DNA of 64,000 bases from Endomychus coccineus (Eukaryota > Arthropoda > Insecta > Coleoptera > Endomychidae): the NCBI GenBank assembly GCA_958510875.1, contig OY294068.1:150014388-150078387 (forward strand), read 5' to 3'. A program made the position numbers and the translations under genes. Every line of letters starts with the position of its first letter. Within the stretch, counting starts at the first letter, position 1. This document shows, one piece after another, positions 1 through 12,343 of this stretch. A model generated the notes under the pieces. The model saw only the letters and a program-made list of their open reading frames with translations. It did not search any database and was not told the origin of the DNA.

Positions 1-264
1 CGAAATGAGATGGGAAATTTGTCAAACGAGGCCGTTAGGCCGACACGACACTTATATCGTAAATATCTATTATCTACGTCCGCGAAAAGTGAATATGAAC
101 TGCTGTAATTATAATTTAAAATTTGTCATGATTTATTGGGAAAACCAGAACATTGAGACGACAGCTTAAAGAAATGGGTGGAAATGGGAACGTTTCGATA
201 TTTCGATTGCTTGGTAACCACCAGACTGCTCTTTTTATTGATCTAATTTGATTGAAAAGCAGTG

Positions 265-336
265 AGATAAGCAAAACGTGTGCGGTAATAAACTCCTTAT
301 CTCACGCGAAATGAGTGGGATAAAAGGTTTTTATCT
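265..336. promoter_or_regulatory. Cluster of GATA-type motifs
   Basis: Three WGATAR motifs lie within about 70 bases: AGATAAG at 265-271, TTATCT at 297-302 and TTATCT at 331-336. A near match, GGATAA, is at 318-323. A TATATAT stretch follows at 368-374. GATA factors act in insect gut, fat body and blood-cell genes. That the cluster is a promoter element is inference; no transcript start can be fixed, and the spacing from the TATA-like stretch to the nearest initiator-like TCAATT (389-394) is shorter than usual. Confidence 0.25.
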
Positions 337-503
337 CATTCTACACCCATGGTTGTAGACAAAAGTTTATATATGCGAACAAATCGATTCAATTAAACTT
401 ATAATAATCAAATTTAAAGAAATTGTGAGTGGTATTGAAAAGAAAACGACATTCTATCATGTCATGAAAGGAACGAATATATTCTAGTAATGTGTAGAAC
501 CTT

Positions 504-521
504 TTCCAGAAATTTCTGGAA
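504..521. promoter_or_regulatory. Perfect four-unit heat-shock element
   Basis: The site reads TTC-CA-GAA-AT-TTC-TG-GAA, four alternating inverted pentamers with exact 5-base phasing, which is the consensus binding site for a heat-shock factor trimer. Twelve fixed positions make a chance match in 64 kb unlikely. It lies about 100 bases left of a MITE insertion and 1.2 kb upstream of the HCFC1R1-like start codon. Whether it serves that gene or one lying left of the window cannot be told. Confidence 0.55.
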
Positions 522-617
522 CTATTACCTCATGGTGAACATAGAAAAGTTTTTCTGTGAAATATATTCCCTTCGCTTGTGGTAGTGAGGTGAACGCCAT
601 ATATACAAGGACAGAAG

Positions 618-1186
618 TACGGTCGTACATACAGGTCTGGGGACTCGTATGTTTGACACGGGTCTCTTACGCGTCGCCAAACTCGTAGTCCCTCGCTCAG
701 CCACTAGCTAGCGCTTGGAACTCGAAGTGGTAGAAGGATTTCTTTCCGGAATCGCAAGCAGTGTTACTAAGTATTCTGATTTGAGAGAGGGATAGAACTG
801 TTATTTTCGTCAAAACATATTACTCTCCTTAAAAATAACTCCCCTCTTTTCGTTATACATGACGCACACAAAAGACTCGTTAAAACGATTTCTTTCCGGA
901 ATCGCAAGCATCCACTTTTTTCGCATTTCCGCATCTTTCGGCTTTAAAAACAGAAGTTTTTTGCTCTACACTTTTGTACCACGTTTTGCATTTCGACACA
1001 ATGCACAGTTTCGTAATTTGTTTCTAAAAACGCAGGTATTCCTTGTGTTTACAACTTAAGAATGACAGTTGTCAGAGAATACTCTCACGTGACGTCTTTT
1101 GGTACTACGCGACAGTCGACGCTTAGCGGTCCCACTTCTCACATAGGAAACAGCCCCGAGTTTCCAGACCTGTATATACGACCGTG
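618..1186 (-). mobile_element. hAT-like MITE, copy A (569 bp)
   Basis: The ends are inverted copies of CACGGTCGTATATACAGG (left end mutated to TACGGTCGTACATACAGG). They are flanked by a perfect 8-bp direct repeat, GACAGAAG (610-617 and 1187-1194). An 8-bp duplication is the hallmark of the hAT superfamily, although P and Merlin elements also make 8-bp duplications. About 100 bases at each end match, in inverted order, the element at 14846-15114, so the two are copies of one family. The middle holds extra sequence with a perfect 24-bp direct repeat (737-760 and 887-910), so this is a longer relative of the 269-bp copy. There is no transposase, so it must have been moved in trans. Confidence 0.85.
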
Positions 1187-1194
1187 GACAGAAG

Positions 1195-1717
1195 ATAATA
1201 ATTATTCCGTCCTCCTGTCGCTTTTCTCATGAATGTTGTCTTTGAGAGGAGTAGCAGTGCACGCCTGTCCAGCTATTCTTGGTCACATCAGGCAGCAGAG
1301 TTACGCAACTACCCCTCTCGATACCTCAATTCAAGAGAAAAGCAACTGAAAAGACGGGAGAATTATTATCATCTGTCCTTCAGAGAACACAAAACTGCTC
1401 TCACTACGCTTACTCTGCTTATAAATAACTCTATGATAAAATCATCCTATGTCTTCTATGATTCATATGTCTAATAGATAATATGGGTGAACTGGTGAAG
1501 GAAATTACAGCTGTGAAGAAAACTTGTGTTGAAAATTGTAAACAAAAGATTATTTTTATTACTAGATGGTGGAGTGAATATATATACTTGAATTGATAAT
1601 TAATGTTTTAAAGCAAACAATTTGGATATATAACATTGGAATAATTTCATACCTCCTAGGAAAGTTTGTGATTTCTTAATTTAGTGTGCCTGTAGAATTC
1701 AATCTTAGGATTTTTGA
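1195..1717. other. Upstream region of HCFC1R1-like gene, no coding feature
   Basis: Between the MITE and the start codon there is no convincing coding sequence. The open frame at 1229-1474 has no recognisable domain and I do not support it as a gene. A polypyrimidine-poor AG (CTTAG near 1710) just before the ATG could be a splice acceptor for a 5' leader intron, with GTGAGT near 424 as a possible donor. This is speculation without transcript data. Confidence 0.3.
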
Positions 1718-2519
1718 ATGAATCCGAACAATATGACAGATGATCCTAACCACCAAAGTAGGCCGTCTATATTTTTTGAAAATTATCCTCCAACCTCGAC
1801 TCCCATAAATTGGACTACTATGCCAGGATATATGCAATCAAGTGTAAATGTAGGAACAATGGGCTTTAATATGTATCCAGAATGTCAATATGACCTCGCC
1901 TCAGGAAATTTCCAGTTTTCAACAAACCAGCCTTCAGTATCCCACACAGTACAGTTTCCATTTCCTATTATAAATAATGGTTATAGTATGAACAATCCAG
2001 TACATCAACCAATGAGGTGCAAAAGGAAAACAGAGTCCTCACCGTAAGTGTGAAAAGTTTTATTTTCAAGACTTGGTTTTACTTACAGAGAATGTAGTTC
2101 AATTGAAATATTGCATCCTTTATTATTGACAAAAATTCCATTTCTTAATTGTTAGTAGATATAATTCAATTATTCAATGTTTTAGGGATCGAATGTGCAA
2201 ACAGTTAATCACTGAAGAAAAAATGACGGAGCACATGTCCAGATTACATATCAGTACAGAAACAGCCACATCTTCTAAAGAAACTGATTCGACCCGAACA
2301 CAGCGTTTATATGTGTGTGATGAAATGAGAAAACTACAGACTGACTCTATTTTGCCTCAATCTCTATTATCTAAAATCAATAGGCCTTGTACAGCTCTAG
2401 TTTTATGGCAGCCTCCAGCAAGTATTTTACCTGTATTAGCTAATGAATTAGATGATAATGAAAATAATAATGAAGCTCCTGATAATAATGTAGTTAATAA
2501 TATGGATTTTGAAATGTAG
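1718..2519 (+). CDS. HCFC1R1 (HPIP)-like protein, two exons
   Basis: Exon 1 is 1718-2043 and exon 2 is 2186-2519. The 142-base intron starts GTAAGT and ends TTTTAG, and splicing keeps the frame, giving 219 residues. Across the junction the protein reads KRKTESSPDRMCKQLITEEK, followed by an M-x2-H-x-S-x-L motif. This lines up with the vertebrate HCFC1R1 core, KRR...EP-x-RKQ-x2-SEE-x-MATHFSQL. Residues PCTALVLWQPP match its PCSELLLWRYP block. HCFC1R1 binds the beta-propeller of HCF-1 and promotes its nuclear export. The N-terminal ~100 residues are rich in N, P, S and M and look disordered; the tail is acidic and Asn-rich. No [DE]HxY HCF-binding motif is present, so HCF-1 binding cannot be assumed. 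The start is the first ATG of a clean open exon. Confidence 0.85.
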
Positions 2520-2733
2520 ACTTAGGTTTCAACTATGAGATTTAGACTGAGGAAGTAATTCTTTGCTTTACACTTCTTTCTTTTTTGATTTTGATATCAC
2601 AAGATTCGAGGATTTCATTCAAACTTCACATTGAGCTAGTAAATCGTGACTTAAATGTGTAATCATCTGATGATCTGTAAATGTTATCGATGATGTGATT
2701 CAAGTTATTGTTCAATTTTGCTGGGGTGAAATG

Positions 2734-2739
2734 AATAAA
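2734..2739 (+). terminator. Polyadenylation signal AATAAA
   Basis: A canonical AATAAA lies 215 bases after the stop codon of the HCFC1R1-like gene, followed within 30 bases by a T/G-rich stretch. It fits a short 3' UTR of about 240 bases. Confidence 0.6.
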
Positions 2740-2804
2740 TACACTTCAGTTTGTAATTCATTAAGTTTAGCATTTTCTTGTTGTTCAATTTTTTCTTGTC
2801 GAAT

Positions 2805-3008
2805 ATGAATCAACTTAGTGAAAATCAATTATTGATGGAAGAACATGCACAGATTCATTCTGATAACACCACTATACCTTACAGACACATTGTAGATTCT
2901 AAATGGCCCTGTTGTGTAATTAATTATGAATCGTCAGTAATGCCAAGAACACTGGACAAAAACAAAGATTCAAATGAATTGATACTCAAACACTATGTCA
3001 ATATGTAG
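2805..3008 (+). CDS. Small open frame, unknown, doubtful
   Basis: From ATG 2805 the frame encodes 67 residues (MNQLSENQLLMEEHAQIHSD onward, ending HYVNM). Composition is protein-like and soluble, with a WPCC pair in the middle, but I recognise no family. It starts 66 bases beyond the AATAAA of the gene upstream and stops just before palindrome F1, so it may be a remnant exon or a leftover of an older repeat. Confidence 0.2.
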   Translation: MNQLSENQLLMEEHAQIHSDNTTIPYRHIVDSKWPCCVINYESSVMPRTLDKNKDSNELILKHYVNM

Positions 3009-3029
3009 AAACCTGAATACATATTCTTA

Positions 3030-4106
3030 GTTCAGGCTATGAACCGGAAAATAAAAAAAAAACATGTAAGTTCGAATCAAAAAATTTTGTTTGCATTAGA
3101 TTCAGGAGGTTCTCAGGATCATTCATACATCTTAAAACCTCTTGGGAACCCCAACCCCACACATTGGGGGCGAAAATGGCCCGAAATCCAAGTGTTGAAT
3201 TGTATTTTTTACAAAAAAAGGTATTTTGGCATTTCGAGTGCACCTAGGAGGTTTTTTGGTTCACTGAACACGAATCCGTAGCCAGATTTAATTGCAAACC
3301 ATCGTAGGGGTGGTAAAATCGATGAAATTGGCCAATTTTGCACCCCTATATGTTATTTTGCAATTCACGTGTTTTAGGCATTTCGAATACACCAGGAGTT
3401 TTTTTGGGTCGCTGAATACGATTCCGAAGCCAGATTTACTCGAATATCATCGTAGGGGTGAAAAATTTACATAAATGGCTAATTTGACACGCTTCTAAAT
3501 TTTTATTATTTTTGCATTTTAAAATTACTTCGGAGCAAATCTGGCTTCGGAATCGTATTCAGCCACCCAACAAACCGCTTTGGTGCATTCGAAATGCCAA
3601 AAACACGTAAATTGCAAAATAACATATAGGAGTGCAAAATTGGCCAATTTCGTCGATTTTACCACCCCTACGATGGATTGCAAGTAAATGTGACTACGGA
3701 TTCGTGATCAGCAATCCAAAAAACCTCCTAGGTGCATTCGAGATGTCTAAAACACGTAAATTGCAAAATAAAATATAGGGGTGCAAAATTGGCCAATTTC
3801 GGCGATTTTACCACCCCTACGATGGATTGCAAGTAAATGTGGCTACGAATTCGTGATCAGCGACCCAAAAAACCTCCTAGATGCACTCGAAATGCCAAAA
3901 TACTTTTTTTTTGTAGAAAATACAATTCAAGACTCGAAGATTTCGGGCTATTTTCGCCCCCAACGGGTTGGGTTGGGGTTCCCAAGAGGTTTTAAGGTGT
4001 ATCAATGATAATGAGAACTCCTGAAGGTAATGCAAAAATAATTTTTTGATTCGAACTTAAATATTTTTTTTGTATTATAGCTAAAATCCTGGTTCACAGC
4101 CTGGAC
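3030..4106. mobile_element. Giant foldback element F1 (1077 bp palindrome)
   Basis: The left half is the reverse complement of the right half, with its centre near 3500-3530. The ends are GTTCAGG and CCTGGAC, each bordered by TA. The arms share the landmarks AAGTTCGAATCAAAAAATT, CTTGGGAACCCCAACCC and CATCGTAGGGGTG. Four or five copies of a motif near GGGTCGCTGAATACGATTCCG occur, pointing inward from both sides. The open frames inside this block are by-products of the repeat; no transposase is present. F7 at 47150 belongs to the same subfamily. Confidence 0.85.
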
Positions 4107-4284
4107 TATCTGGTAACTAAGTAAACATCTATGTCAGAAAAATAACTGATGTTCCATTGACTGAAAATGGCACCTTATTGCCAAAATGTATATTAAGATA
4201 TCTAAATATTCATTTGGTGTTTCCAGTACATTTCAATTTATACTGGTTCATTAATGATTTATATTAATGAATTGAAGAATTATA

Positions 4285-5895
4285 CAGTGTGTCCACGTTA
4301 AGGATTTACCACCCCTGTAACTTTTGTATTTTTTGACGGTTTTTGACGGATTTTGATAAACTTTTTTTTGTTAGGTTGGTGTTCAAAATGTGCATTGAAG
4401 TAGTGGATAACTTTAATTTTGGGCTATAATCATGGCCACCTACGACCACTTTTATTGACTTAAATTTCAGGAAGTATTATTAGGAATTTTTTTTGAAAAA
4501 ACATGACGAATTCATATTTAGCATAACGTTAAACTTACCTGTACCAATTTTCAGTGTTCTGAAATACAGTGTCCAAGAAAAAAAAAATACTTTTATTGAC
4601 ACTAATACACAACATTATTAAACAATTTTATCGTTAAATTAACAAATGAGAAATTTGTAAAAAGTTGAATTTGTGTAATTTCCACTAGTCCACTAAATTC
4701 TCTTATACACTTGTCAATTCGTCGCCGATTATTCCTTATCACATTTGTTAACTGCTGTCGAGTTATACTGTGACAAGCTTCCCTGATGCTATCACAAAGT
4801 TCTTCTCGGTTCTGAGGCCTTGTAGCATACACTTTATTTTTTATTGCCTCCCAAAGGAAGAAATCAAGCGGCGTAATGCCTGGGGATCTCGGCGGCCAAC
4901 GAATAAGAGTCTCACATTAACAGCGTTAAGCGTCAAGTGCAACTCATTTTGTAGAAATCTAAGAAGGTTAGCAACATTTTAATTTTCATAAAAAGGTATG
5001 GCCCAATAATATTTTCGTTTAAAATGCCACAGAAAACATTTACCTCCACATTCTGATATTTTGTGATGATACAATCCCATTGGTCGTAAATGTAGCCTCG
5101 ACCGTGTTCAAAATGTTTTTTAAAAATTCAGATGCTTCAAGAAGAAAATTTTGGCTTAAAATGTTTCTCACCGCTTTTCTTTAAACATTTCCCGATTTGG
5201 ATTTTAGAAATATGTAAATTTCTACTAGCATCCCTGAAACTTGAATGTGGATTATCATTAAAATGATTGAGAATCATTTGGTTTCCTTAATTATTATCGA
5301 CAACTTTCAACTAAGACAATATTTCTTGTTTTCACAGCACACTAAGCTTTTTCACAGAATTGTAATCAAATGATATAATGCAAGGAAAAGTGGAAATTAT
5401 TCGAGTGGTCAACATTTTATTTGTTTTCATAATGCTTTAAGTCATAATAAGTGCAATAAAAAATCAAATTAATTAAACTAATTAATAATTAATTAATAAT
5501 ATTTTTGATTATTTCAATGATAATTCCTATTCAAGCTTTAGAGATATTAGTAGGAATTTACATTATGAATTTCTAAAATCCAAATTATACTTATATTTTA
5601 ATTTCTTGGCCACCCTGTTATTTTAGAACACTGAAAATCGATACAGGTAAGTTTAACGTTATCCTAAATAAGAATCTGTATTCTGTTTTTCTGTAAAAAA
5701 AATCCCTAATAATACTTTATGAAATTTAAGTCAATAAATGTGGTCGTAGGTGGCCTTGATTACAGCCTAAAACTAGAAGTTATCCTCTAGTTTAATGCAC
5801 ATTTTGAATACCAACGTAACAAAAAAGTATTTATCAAAATCCGTCAAAAAATACAAACGTTACAAAGGAGGTAAGTCCTTAACTTGGACACACTG
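4285..5895. mobile_element. IS630/Tc1/mariner-superfamily transposon T1, long inverted ends
   Basis: The element starts CAGTGTGTCCACGTTAAGGA and ends with an imperfect inverse. It is flanked by TA on both sides, the usual target of the Tc1/mariner superfamily. The inverted ends extend about 290 bases, to roughly 4570 and 5615. A decayed transposase lies between them on the minus strand. Arm identity is imperfect, so this is an old insertion. I cannot name the subfamily. Confidence 0.75.
4602..5200 (-). pseudogene. Decayed transposase of T1
   Basis: Read on the minus strand, the C-terminal part contains WPPRSPGITPLDFFLW followed by KNKVYATRPQNREEL. This is the conserved third catalytic-aspartate region of insect Tc1/mariner-like transposases. 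Upstream, across stops and frameshifts, fragments such as FTTNGIVSSQNIRMW and FCGILNENIIGP match the central part of the same family. The N-terminal DNA-binding region is not recognisable. It is inactive. Confidence 0.7.
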
Positions 5896-5899
5896 TATG

Positions 5900-8800
5900 T
5901 GAACGAAGAAAGTTATTAACTTTACACACCTTCTGTTGAATGAAATTTCAATTTCATTACCACACATTCTTCCTAATATGTTCATTATCCTATTCTATTT
6001 ATAATTTTTATTTATACTCATTTCAGTGTTTAGGGATTTGTTCAATATTGTTCTTTAATGTAGAAAAGTGATTTAGATTGTTTTGTACATATTTCAACAT
6101 AGACTGCATTGACTGTTTCATTGATCTGATGAAAATTAAATTATTTCATAATTTGTAAGATAACTATGTTTATAAAATTCACATATTGCCGCCTTATCCA
6201 GCTATGGAAAAAATATTTAAGAAATGGCACATTTGACAAATTTTTACTGAAAAATAAAAATGATTAAATGTTTCCTAATTTCTGATGAGTGCAAATAATG
6301 GACGGCATATGTTTTAGTGTTGGTAAATTCTAAAGTTTCTGAAACTTGACAATGAACTATTTTTTAATTAGGTCCATTATATTGAAATGGGGTCTGACCC
6401 TTGATATAGTGAACACATCTTGGTGAAGTTATTATGCGTATGTCAGTTGATTATCATGAGTTCTTGTTTGATTAATGCTGTCCTGATAGAAAACTTCTTG
6501 ATTTTGGTTGATATTTTTATTTGTTAAATGGAGCTTTATCAGAACTAGGATATCATGAACATTTTTTAGATAAACAAACTGAAGAGTTGACAGCTGTGGT
6601 CCTTAGTATTTTAATAATATCTTTAAAGGATAAGGGTGACTATTTTCTATATTAGCAATACACTAAGATGACATCACAGTTTGTTAGAAAAATTAACTTT
6701 AATGAATTTGGTAATTCGTAGTCTTAGAAATCTATTTCACATTTTTCTGATTGACTTATATGGCTAGCAATACCACATAGCTTATATTTTCCAGGGAGCC
6801 CTACAATCTAATTATAATTGTTTAGATAGAGGAATAGATGATTGGAGAGTTTTTTTTTGAGATGTTAATATTTAATTATCAAAATATTTTCCCATGGCAA
6901 TATGTACATCATTTGATTAAGCTTCATTGGGTATCAATTGAACATCAAGGAGGTATATGCTCTTGTAGGAACCTCATTGTTGCTCCTTATGGTATAAAAA
7001 ACAACAATACTTTCATGAAATTCATTTCCATCAAAACCAAATTAATTCAAGACACTTTAGTTTATGATCTTTACAAATAATAAACAAAATTAAGAAAAAC
7101 AAAATCCAAAAATCACATATTTTAAAAAACCCTGCGAACGACATGTTAACACACTCCAACTTGGTAATTTTTTTTTTCATTTGAGCCATTCTGTATCTTA
7201 TTGTTTTCAATCCCCCAACCGTTGATTCTTATCTTGGAAACACTGTATTACTATCTGTTCAACACATAAGAAAATTTATTTCCATCAAAACCAAATCAAT
7301 CAACTGACAAAAGTTTCCTTTAAAATATTAAAATAAACATAATCATGAACAGCTGATGTTTGATCAGCTTCATCTAACACCAATGAAGTGTATAAAGCAT
7401 TATCTGCTTTGGGGACATACTTATGGGCAATGTGCATGACTTTCATCAAATTTCAACATTTTCGATGCATATCTCGTAATTTCTTTTTTTGTATATCAGA
7501 CAGATTTTTTTTTAATAACAATCGTAAAACGTCATAAAATTATTGTTATTATGCTCCCTAAAATATTCAAAGACCCTATATTGCGAAATTTGAATTTTTG
7601 CCTTATTGTGGATGTCATTTTGAAAAATGTGCCAAGTCTGCCAACAAAATTGAAAATCATATATTACGTGGTGGAGGGAATCACGACAAAGTTTTTATGG
7701 TTACTATTTTTATGATACCTGATATACTCTGAAGTTAAAGATCTTCCCTATCTTACGAACGTGCTTTTCAAAAACTCCAAAGCATTGATTGGTGTATATT
7801 AATCAATGCCCAAAGCAACAATCATATGGTAGGAAACTGTTCATTTTCAGGAAATGTGTGAATATTTTTTTAAGAGCGACCTTTTCTTACCAGAGGATAC
7901 TGATATTGAATTAAGATGTTGTTTCTATTTTGACAGCACAATTATCTAAAAATATGTCTTTAGGAATTTTTTCCGGCTACTTCATCATACATATAAAAAC
8001 TTTACCATTGTCAGTAGGTACATCAAAAAAATTTTTTCGCTTACAGAATTTTTTTATTTCATCTTGTGGAAGATAATCTATTCCTTTCAAATAAGTATTG
8101 ATTCTATCACACACATATGTCAGACCAGTCCGGTTTTAGATTGATAATAATGCGATGAGCATCGAAACTGCAGTCACAAAAATCATTTGCTGTTCTAATG
8201 AAATATAAATAAAAAAAAAAACGAAGAAAAATTTTATTCTCATTAAATTTACATTCGTAAATGTCGAAACTCGAGTTATTCGAATATCAATGTTTGATAT
8301 TCGGATGGGGTAAAAGGGGGTGTTTAGAAGGTGGAGGCATTGTTAGTCCGAATTAGTAAATACTCTTATTCCTGTATCTACACTGCTTTTTCTAGCATTT
8401 TTTTCATGGCTCGCACATACATAATAAATTGGAATATCTGAAAGTTTCCCAGGAACTTAAAAAATAATGTTTCTCAACCTCATTAAGTTCTTCCCATAGT
8501 TTTTACATTGATGGGAATTGCGTATTATTAATTTTTATTTTGAATTCATTTCTAAAACATACAAATCATCTGATGTGAATTATAAGCGCTCAATAAATTA
8601 TCGAATAAAATCTCGAAATAACCAGTTTCAATACTCATACTTTTATTTTATTAAAAAGGAAACAAATTATCATAAATGATGGATAACTTGACCTGTAAAC
8701 ATGCAAATTAATGTAAATAAATAGTAGTGATGTCTATGATCAGAATATTTTGTATGTGGATTATTCAGTGATAAAAATGACACCTTCATTAGAACGATTG

Positions 8801-9100
8801 CTGTTTCTCATTTTTTAAATTAGTTTTGATTGGATTGGGACTTGAACTTGACGACAATAACAATTATGGTGTCAGCAAGGCCCCAAAGAGTATTATGTAG
8901 CTTTTTCTTTCTATTGTAAAAAAAATTATTATTCTGATGATTGACAACTATTTGATTTCTAATCAAGTCTTACAAAAGTCTCTAAACACTTTTTGTTAAA
9001 TTTATGTTTAATCATTGATTGAAAGACTTTCAATCAACGGTTTACCATGCCATTTTGAAAATATCGTTTTATATATTTGAAATTGAACTAAATAAAATTG
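5900..9100. other. AT-rich region, possible decayed coding at 7340-8140 (-)
   Basis: No intact gene is visible. On the minus strand two stretches read like old protein code: one near 7340-7480 (HKYVPKADNALYTSLVLDEA) and one near 8000-8110 (YLKGIDYLPQDEIKKFCKRK). They are separated by stops and frame changes and I do not recognise the family. They could be exons of a dead transposase. The rest is AT-rich and featureless. Confidence 0.25.
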
Positions 9101-9784
9101 GTAGGGGAACTCTGTGAGCATTCGGCCGTAGGGAGCATTGAGTCAGGTAATTTTTCTCAAACGTGTATTTGAATTAGCCACTAAATATTGATAATCTAGA
9201 AACCCACACAGTGACCGTGACAGTTCATTGGAAATCATTTAGAGCACGGGATTATTTTCGAACCTTAAAGAAATACCGGAGTTTTGGTGTATTATTTTTA
9301 TATTTACTGTTACATTTGGCGAGCAGAGAGCCAGTGATATAAATGAACAATAGTTATGGCCCAATTTAAGGACCAATATTTGATAAACCATGCCAATAAT
9401 CGAAATGACTCTGGTAATGAAATCGATGAAGTCAATCAATGTATACAGAATTTTCTAAAAACTAGAATGCTGTTACGTATAAAGAATTAAAACTCATTTA
9501 TGTTACTATTGAAACTACTGTAGTAAAAGTTTGGTGTTTCTAATGCTAGATTTGCGCGATATCGAAGTTGTTTATGTGCAAGTAGGTATTACCTATGTAT
9601 ATTTTTTTATCATGGTCCAAATTACTTTATCCAGAGGTAGCATTGAGCCACTTAATCCTTTTTATTTAAAATCAATTTTTTCAATTAACCTTGTTCTATC
9701 AACATATCTAACAAAGAGGAAACACCATTTTTTTGCAAGACAAAGTCATTTAGGCGCCCAATGCTCCCCGATTTCCCCTGTAGG
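9101..9784. repeat. Possible degenerate inverted-repeat element
   Basis: The left side has TAGGGGAACTC and then GGGAGCATTGAG. The right side, read in reverse complement, has CAGGGGAAATC and then GGGGAGCATTGGG. A further GTAGCATTGAGCC lies inside at about 9637. The resemblance suggests two worn transposon ends, but no target duplication is clear and there is no coding content. Confidence 0.25.
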
Positions 9785-12340
9785 ATTTATAACCCCACTT
9801 CCGATTATATAGTCATTATTATGCATTATGTGCCATCTATTTTTCAAAAAATTTCTATGAAATACCTTTCATTATTATAAAGTTTAGAACTTAGGGAATA
9901 CTTATTATTATTGTTTGTCCGGAATGAAGAATGTTATTTAGCTCGCTTTTGGAAACCAGCACTCTTTTAGCCGGCCTTAAAGAATCCAGCACCAGATCAT
10001 TGAGAAAAATGGTAAATGATGTGATATTCTTCCGTTATGTGTACATGTAGAAAGTAGACGATGAGGTATGAGAAATAAAAGGCTACCTTGTTGAATATTA
10101 GTCAATGTATTTCACAGAATCGTTATGGGAAGAATTACTCCTTGTATATTAGACATTTTTCGATCTAATATATTATTATGATGATTGTTCCATTATAACA
10201 ATGTAATGTTTTATATTTTACGTTGTTCTAACAATGTTTTACTAATACTAATAAATATTTTGTAAAAAAGTTATCTTGTTTTCTTGATATAAAAAATATT
10301 GATGAAAATAATTTTTTCTCATTAGTATGAAAATCTGGTATTATTAGAAGTTGCCCAATAATAACTAATAAATAGATCAGCTACAGCATTTAAAAAATCT
10401 AAGAATGTCTGGTACCGCTTGTGGTCAACTAAAACTAGTATGTATTCTTGAATGAAAAGAATGAACGTTTATGTGTAATGAGAAAATTCTGATGAACTGT
10501 ATAACAACAGTGTTTATCCATGATCTAGAATCGCCTGAAAATAATTATTAAAGCAGGTGAAACTACGATAAGCGTAGATTTTTGGCTGCTTACTAATATT
10601 AGTAATCATGCTCAATTCTATTAAGATGTATTACGTCCTGGAATCGCGATTATTTGGCATGCTAAAGTAACAAATTCTAAAGTAACTGCTTAATAAGTTG
10701 AAAATTTCCTCCGAATTTCTAAAACAGTTTCTAAAGGTTTGTTTAGCTGCAAATCGTGCTATTTGCGTGGTAGTGCGTGGTAAAGGATTTATCCATAAAG
10801 CTTCAACAGCTGATAGAGTTGACCAGGCAGCGCGTGCGCGTCTTCTTATTAAAAGTTCAGCATGGCAGTTTTGATGTTGGGTGGTGTGAAGTTTTCTTAT
10901 AAAATTGTTTTAATTTGACTATAATAGACTGTAAATTGGTGTTGTTGTTAATTATTTCTAAGATGGTATGTGTTTTTATAACTATTTGAAATGTTCTTTC
11001 GGCTATATATTCAACTATTACGCTGATTATTATGGTGAGTCCTTTGAAATTATTAATTGTTTATATTTACTGTCAAATTTGCCGCTTTTTCCTTATTAAA
11101 ATCGTCAGTTGTAATGAAATTAATTGCTTAGTAAAAATTGTGACTCTTAGAATATGTAACATAAACAAATGTTCTAGGTTAGATATGACCTACATTTGAG
11201 TTAGAAGGGGAAATTAGAATTCAAACAATGCAATATTTTACGTTTGCAGCCGTAACAGAGGTAGAATTAATTAAAAATAAATATAATGATATGTCTATCT
11301 CTGTCATTATTATCTAATGTCAATGACTTTGAACTGGCGTGTTTATTGACTATAATATAGGTAATTTATTGTTACATTTTACTACTTTTACATCGAAATG
11401 AACAGATAAAAGTTCGGATAAAACAAATTCGTTGCATTGATTGATTGACACTTAATGTACCTAAACTGAAAAGTGAAGAATGATTTAAACATTCTGTGCA
11501 TGGAATATGCATTTTCATTTAAAATACGTCTAATTTTTCTCAATTTTCTAACCGAAAATAGAAGTTGCAACATACTTCTAATGCTTTTGTTGTAATTAGT
11601 GCTTAGTAGAGTGTGAATAATATTTAAAAAGTTCTGATTGTCGATTTTTGGTGAATTATTTTCTATATTGCTAAATTCCTATAAGCATGTACTATAACGA
11701 GATGAATGTTTTCTACAGTAGTTTGCAAGTCCATTATTGAATTGTTTACTCATTAATTAAGACTACCTAACTACGCATCATGTGTTTGCCTTTTATTTAT
11801 GGTCGGCTTTTAAAAATATTACGCGAAATGTTTATTAATATAAATATTTGTTCCACATATTATTCACATAAAAGATAATGAAACATTGTTGAGAATTAAG
11901 AAATAATGGAGTTTGGCGCAGGAAATAACGGTTTCTGGGTAATGTTATGGGAATAAATATTCCGAGAGATTGGTGGATGAGTACATACGAATAACAAGAA
12001 TCTTAAAAAGTGTATAAACTGATTGCCAACTTGTTCACTTTTTTATAGGGGGGTATTTTGGGCCGAGGGTGCGTTCCCTCTAGAGAATTGGACAAAGTGG
12101 CTAATTTAGTTCCCCTTTTTTTTGATAGAGATTCATTGTGTTGTGTGAGACCCAAATATAAGAAAAAACCAAAATCCAAAAGCTGCTACTTCCCCTGGGG
12201 GTAGGGCAAAAGTAGCCACCCCATAAACTTACGGATTTACAGGTATGCTTTATGTCATAACAAGGCTTTTGTTATTGAACCAATCAAATTTTTTCTTTTG
12301 GGAGTTCAGGCTAAAACCCGCAGTGAACACCCTTAAAAAA
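9785..12340. other. No recognisable feature
   Basis: AT-rich sequence without a convincing gene, repeat end or RNA gene. The short open frames here have no domain or codon pattern I can support. Confidence 0.4.
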
Positions 12341-12343
12341 TTC

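Noticed and set aside
3037..4008. Several open frames of 60-80 codons on both strands
   Set aside because: All lie inside palindrome F1; mirrored frames arise automatically from the inverted arms and have no protein-like signature.
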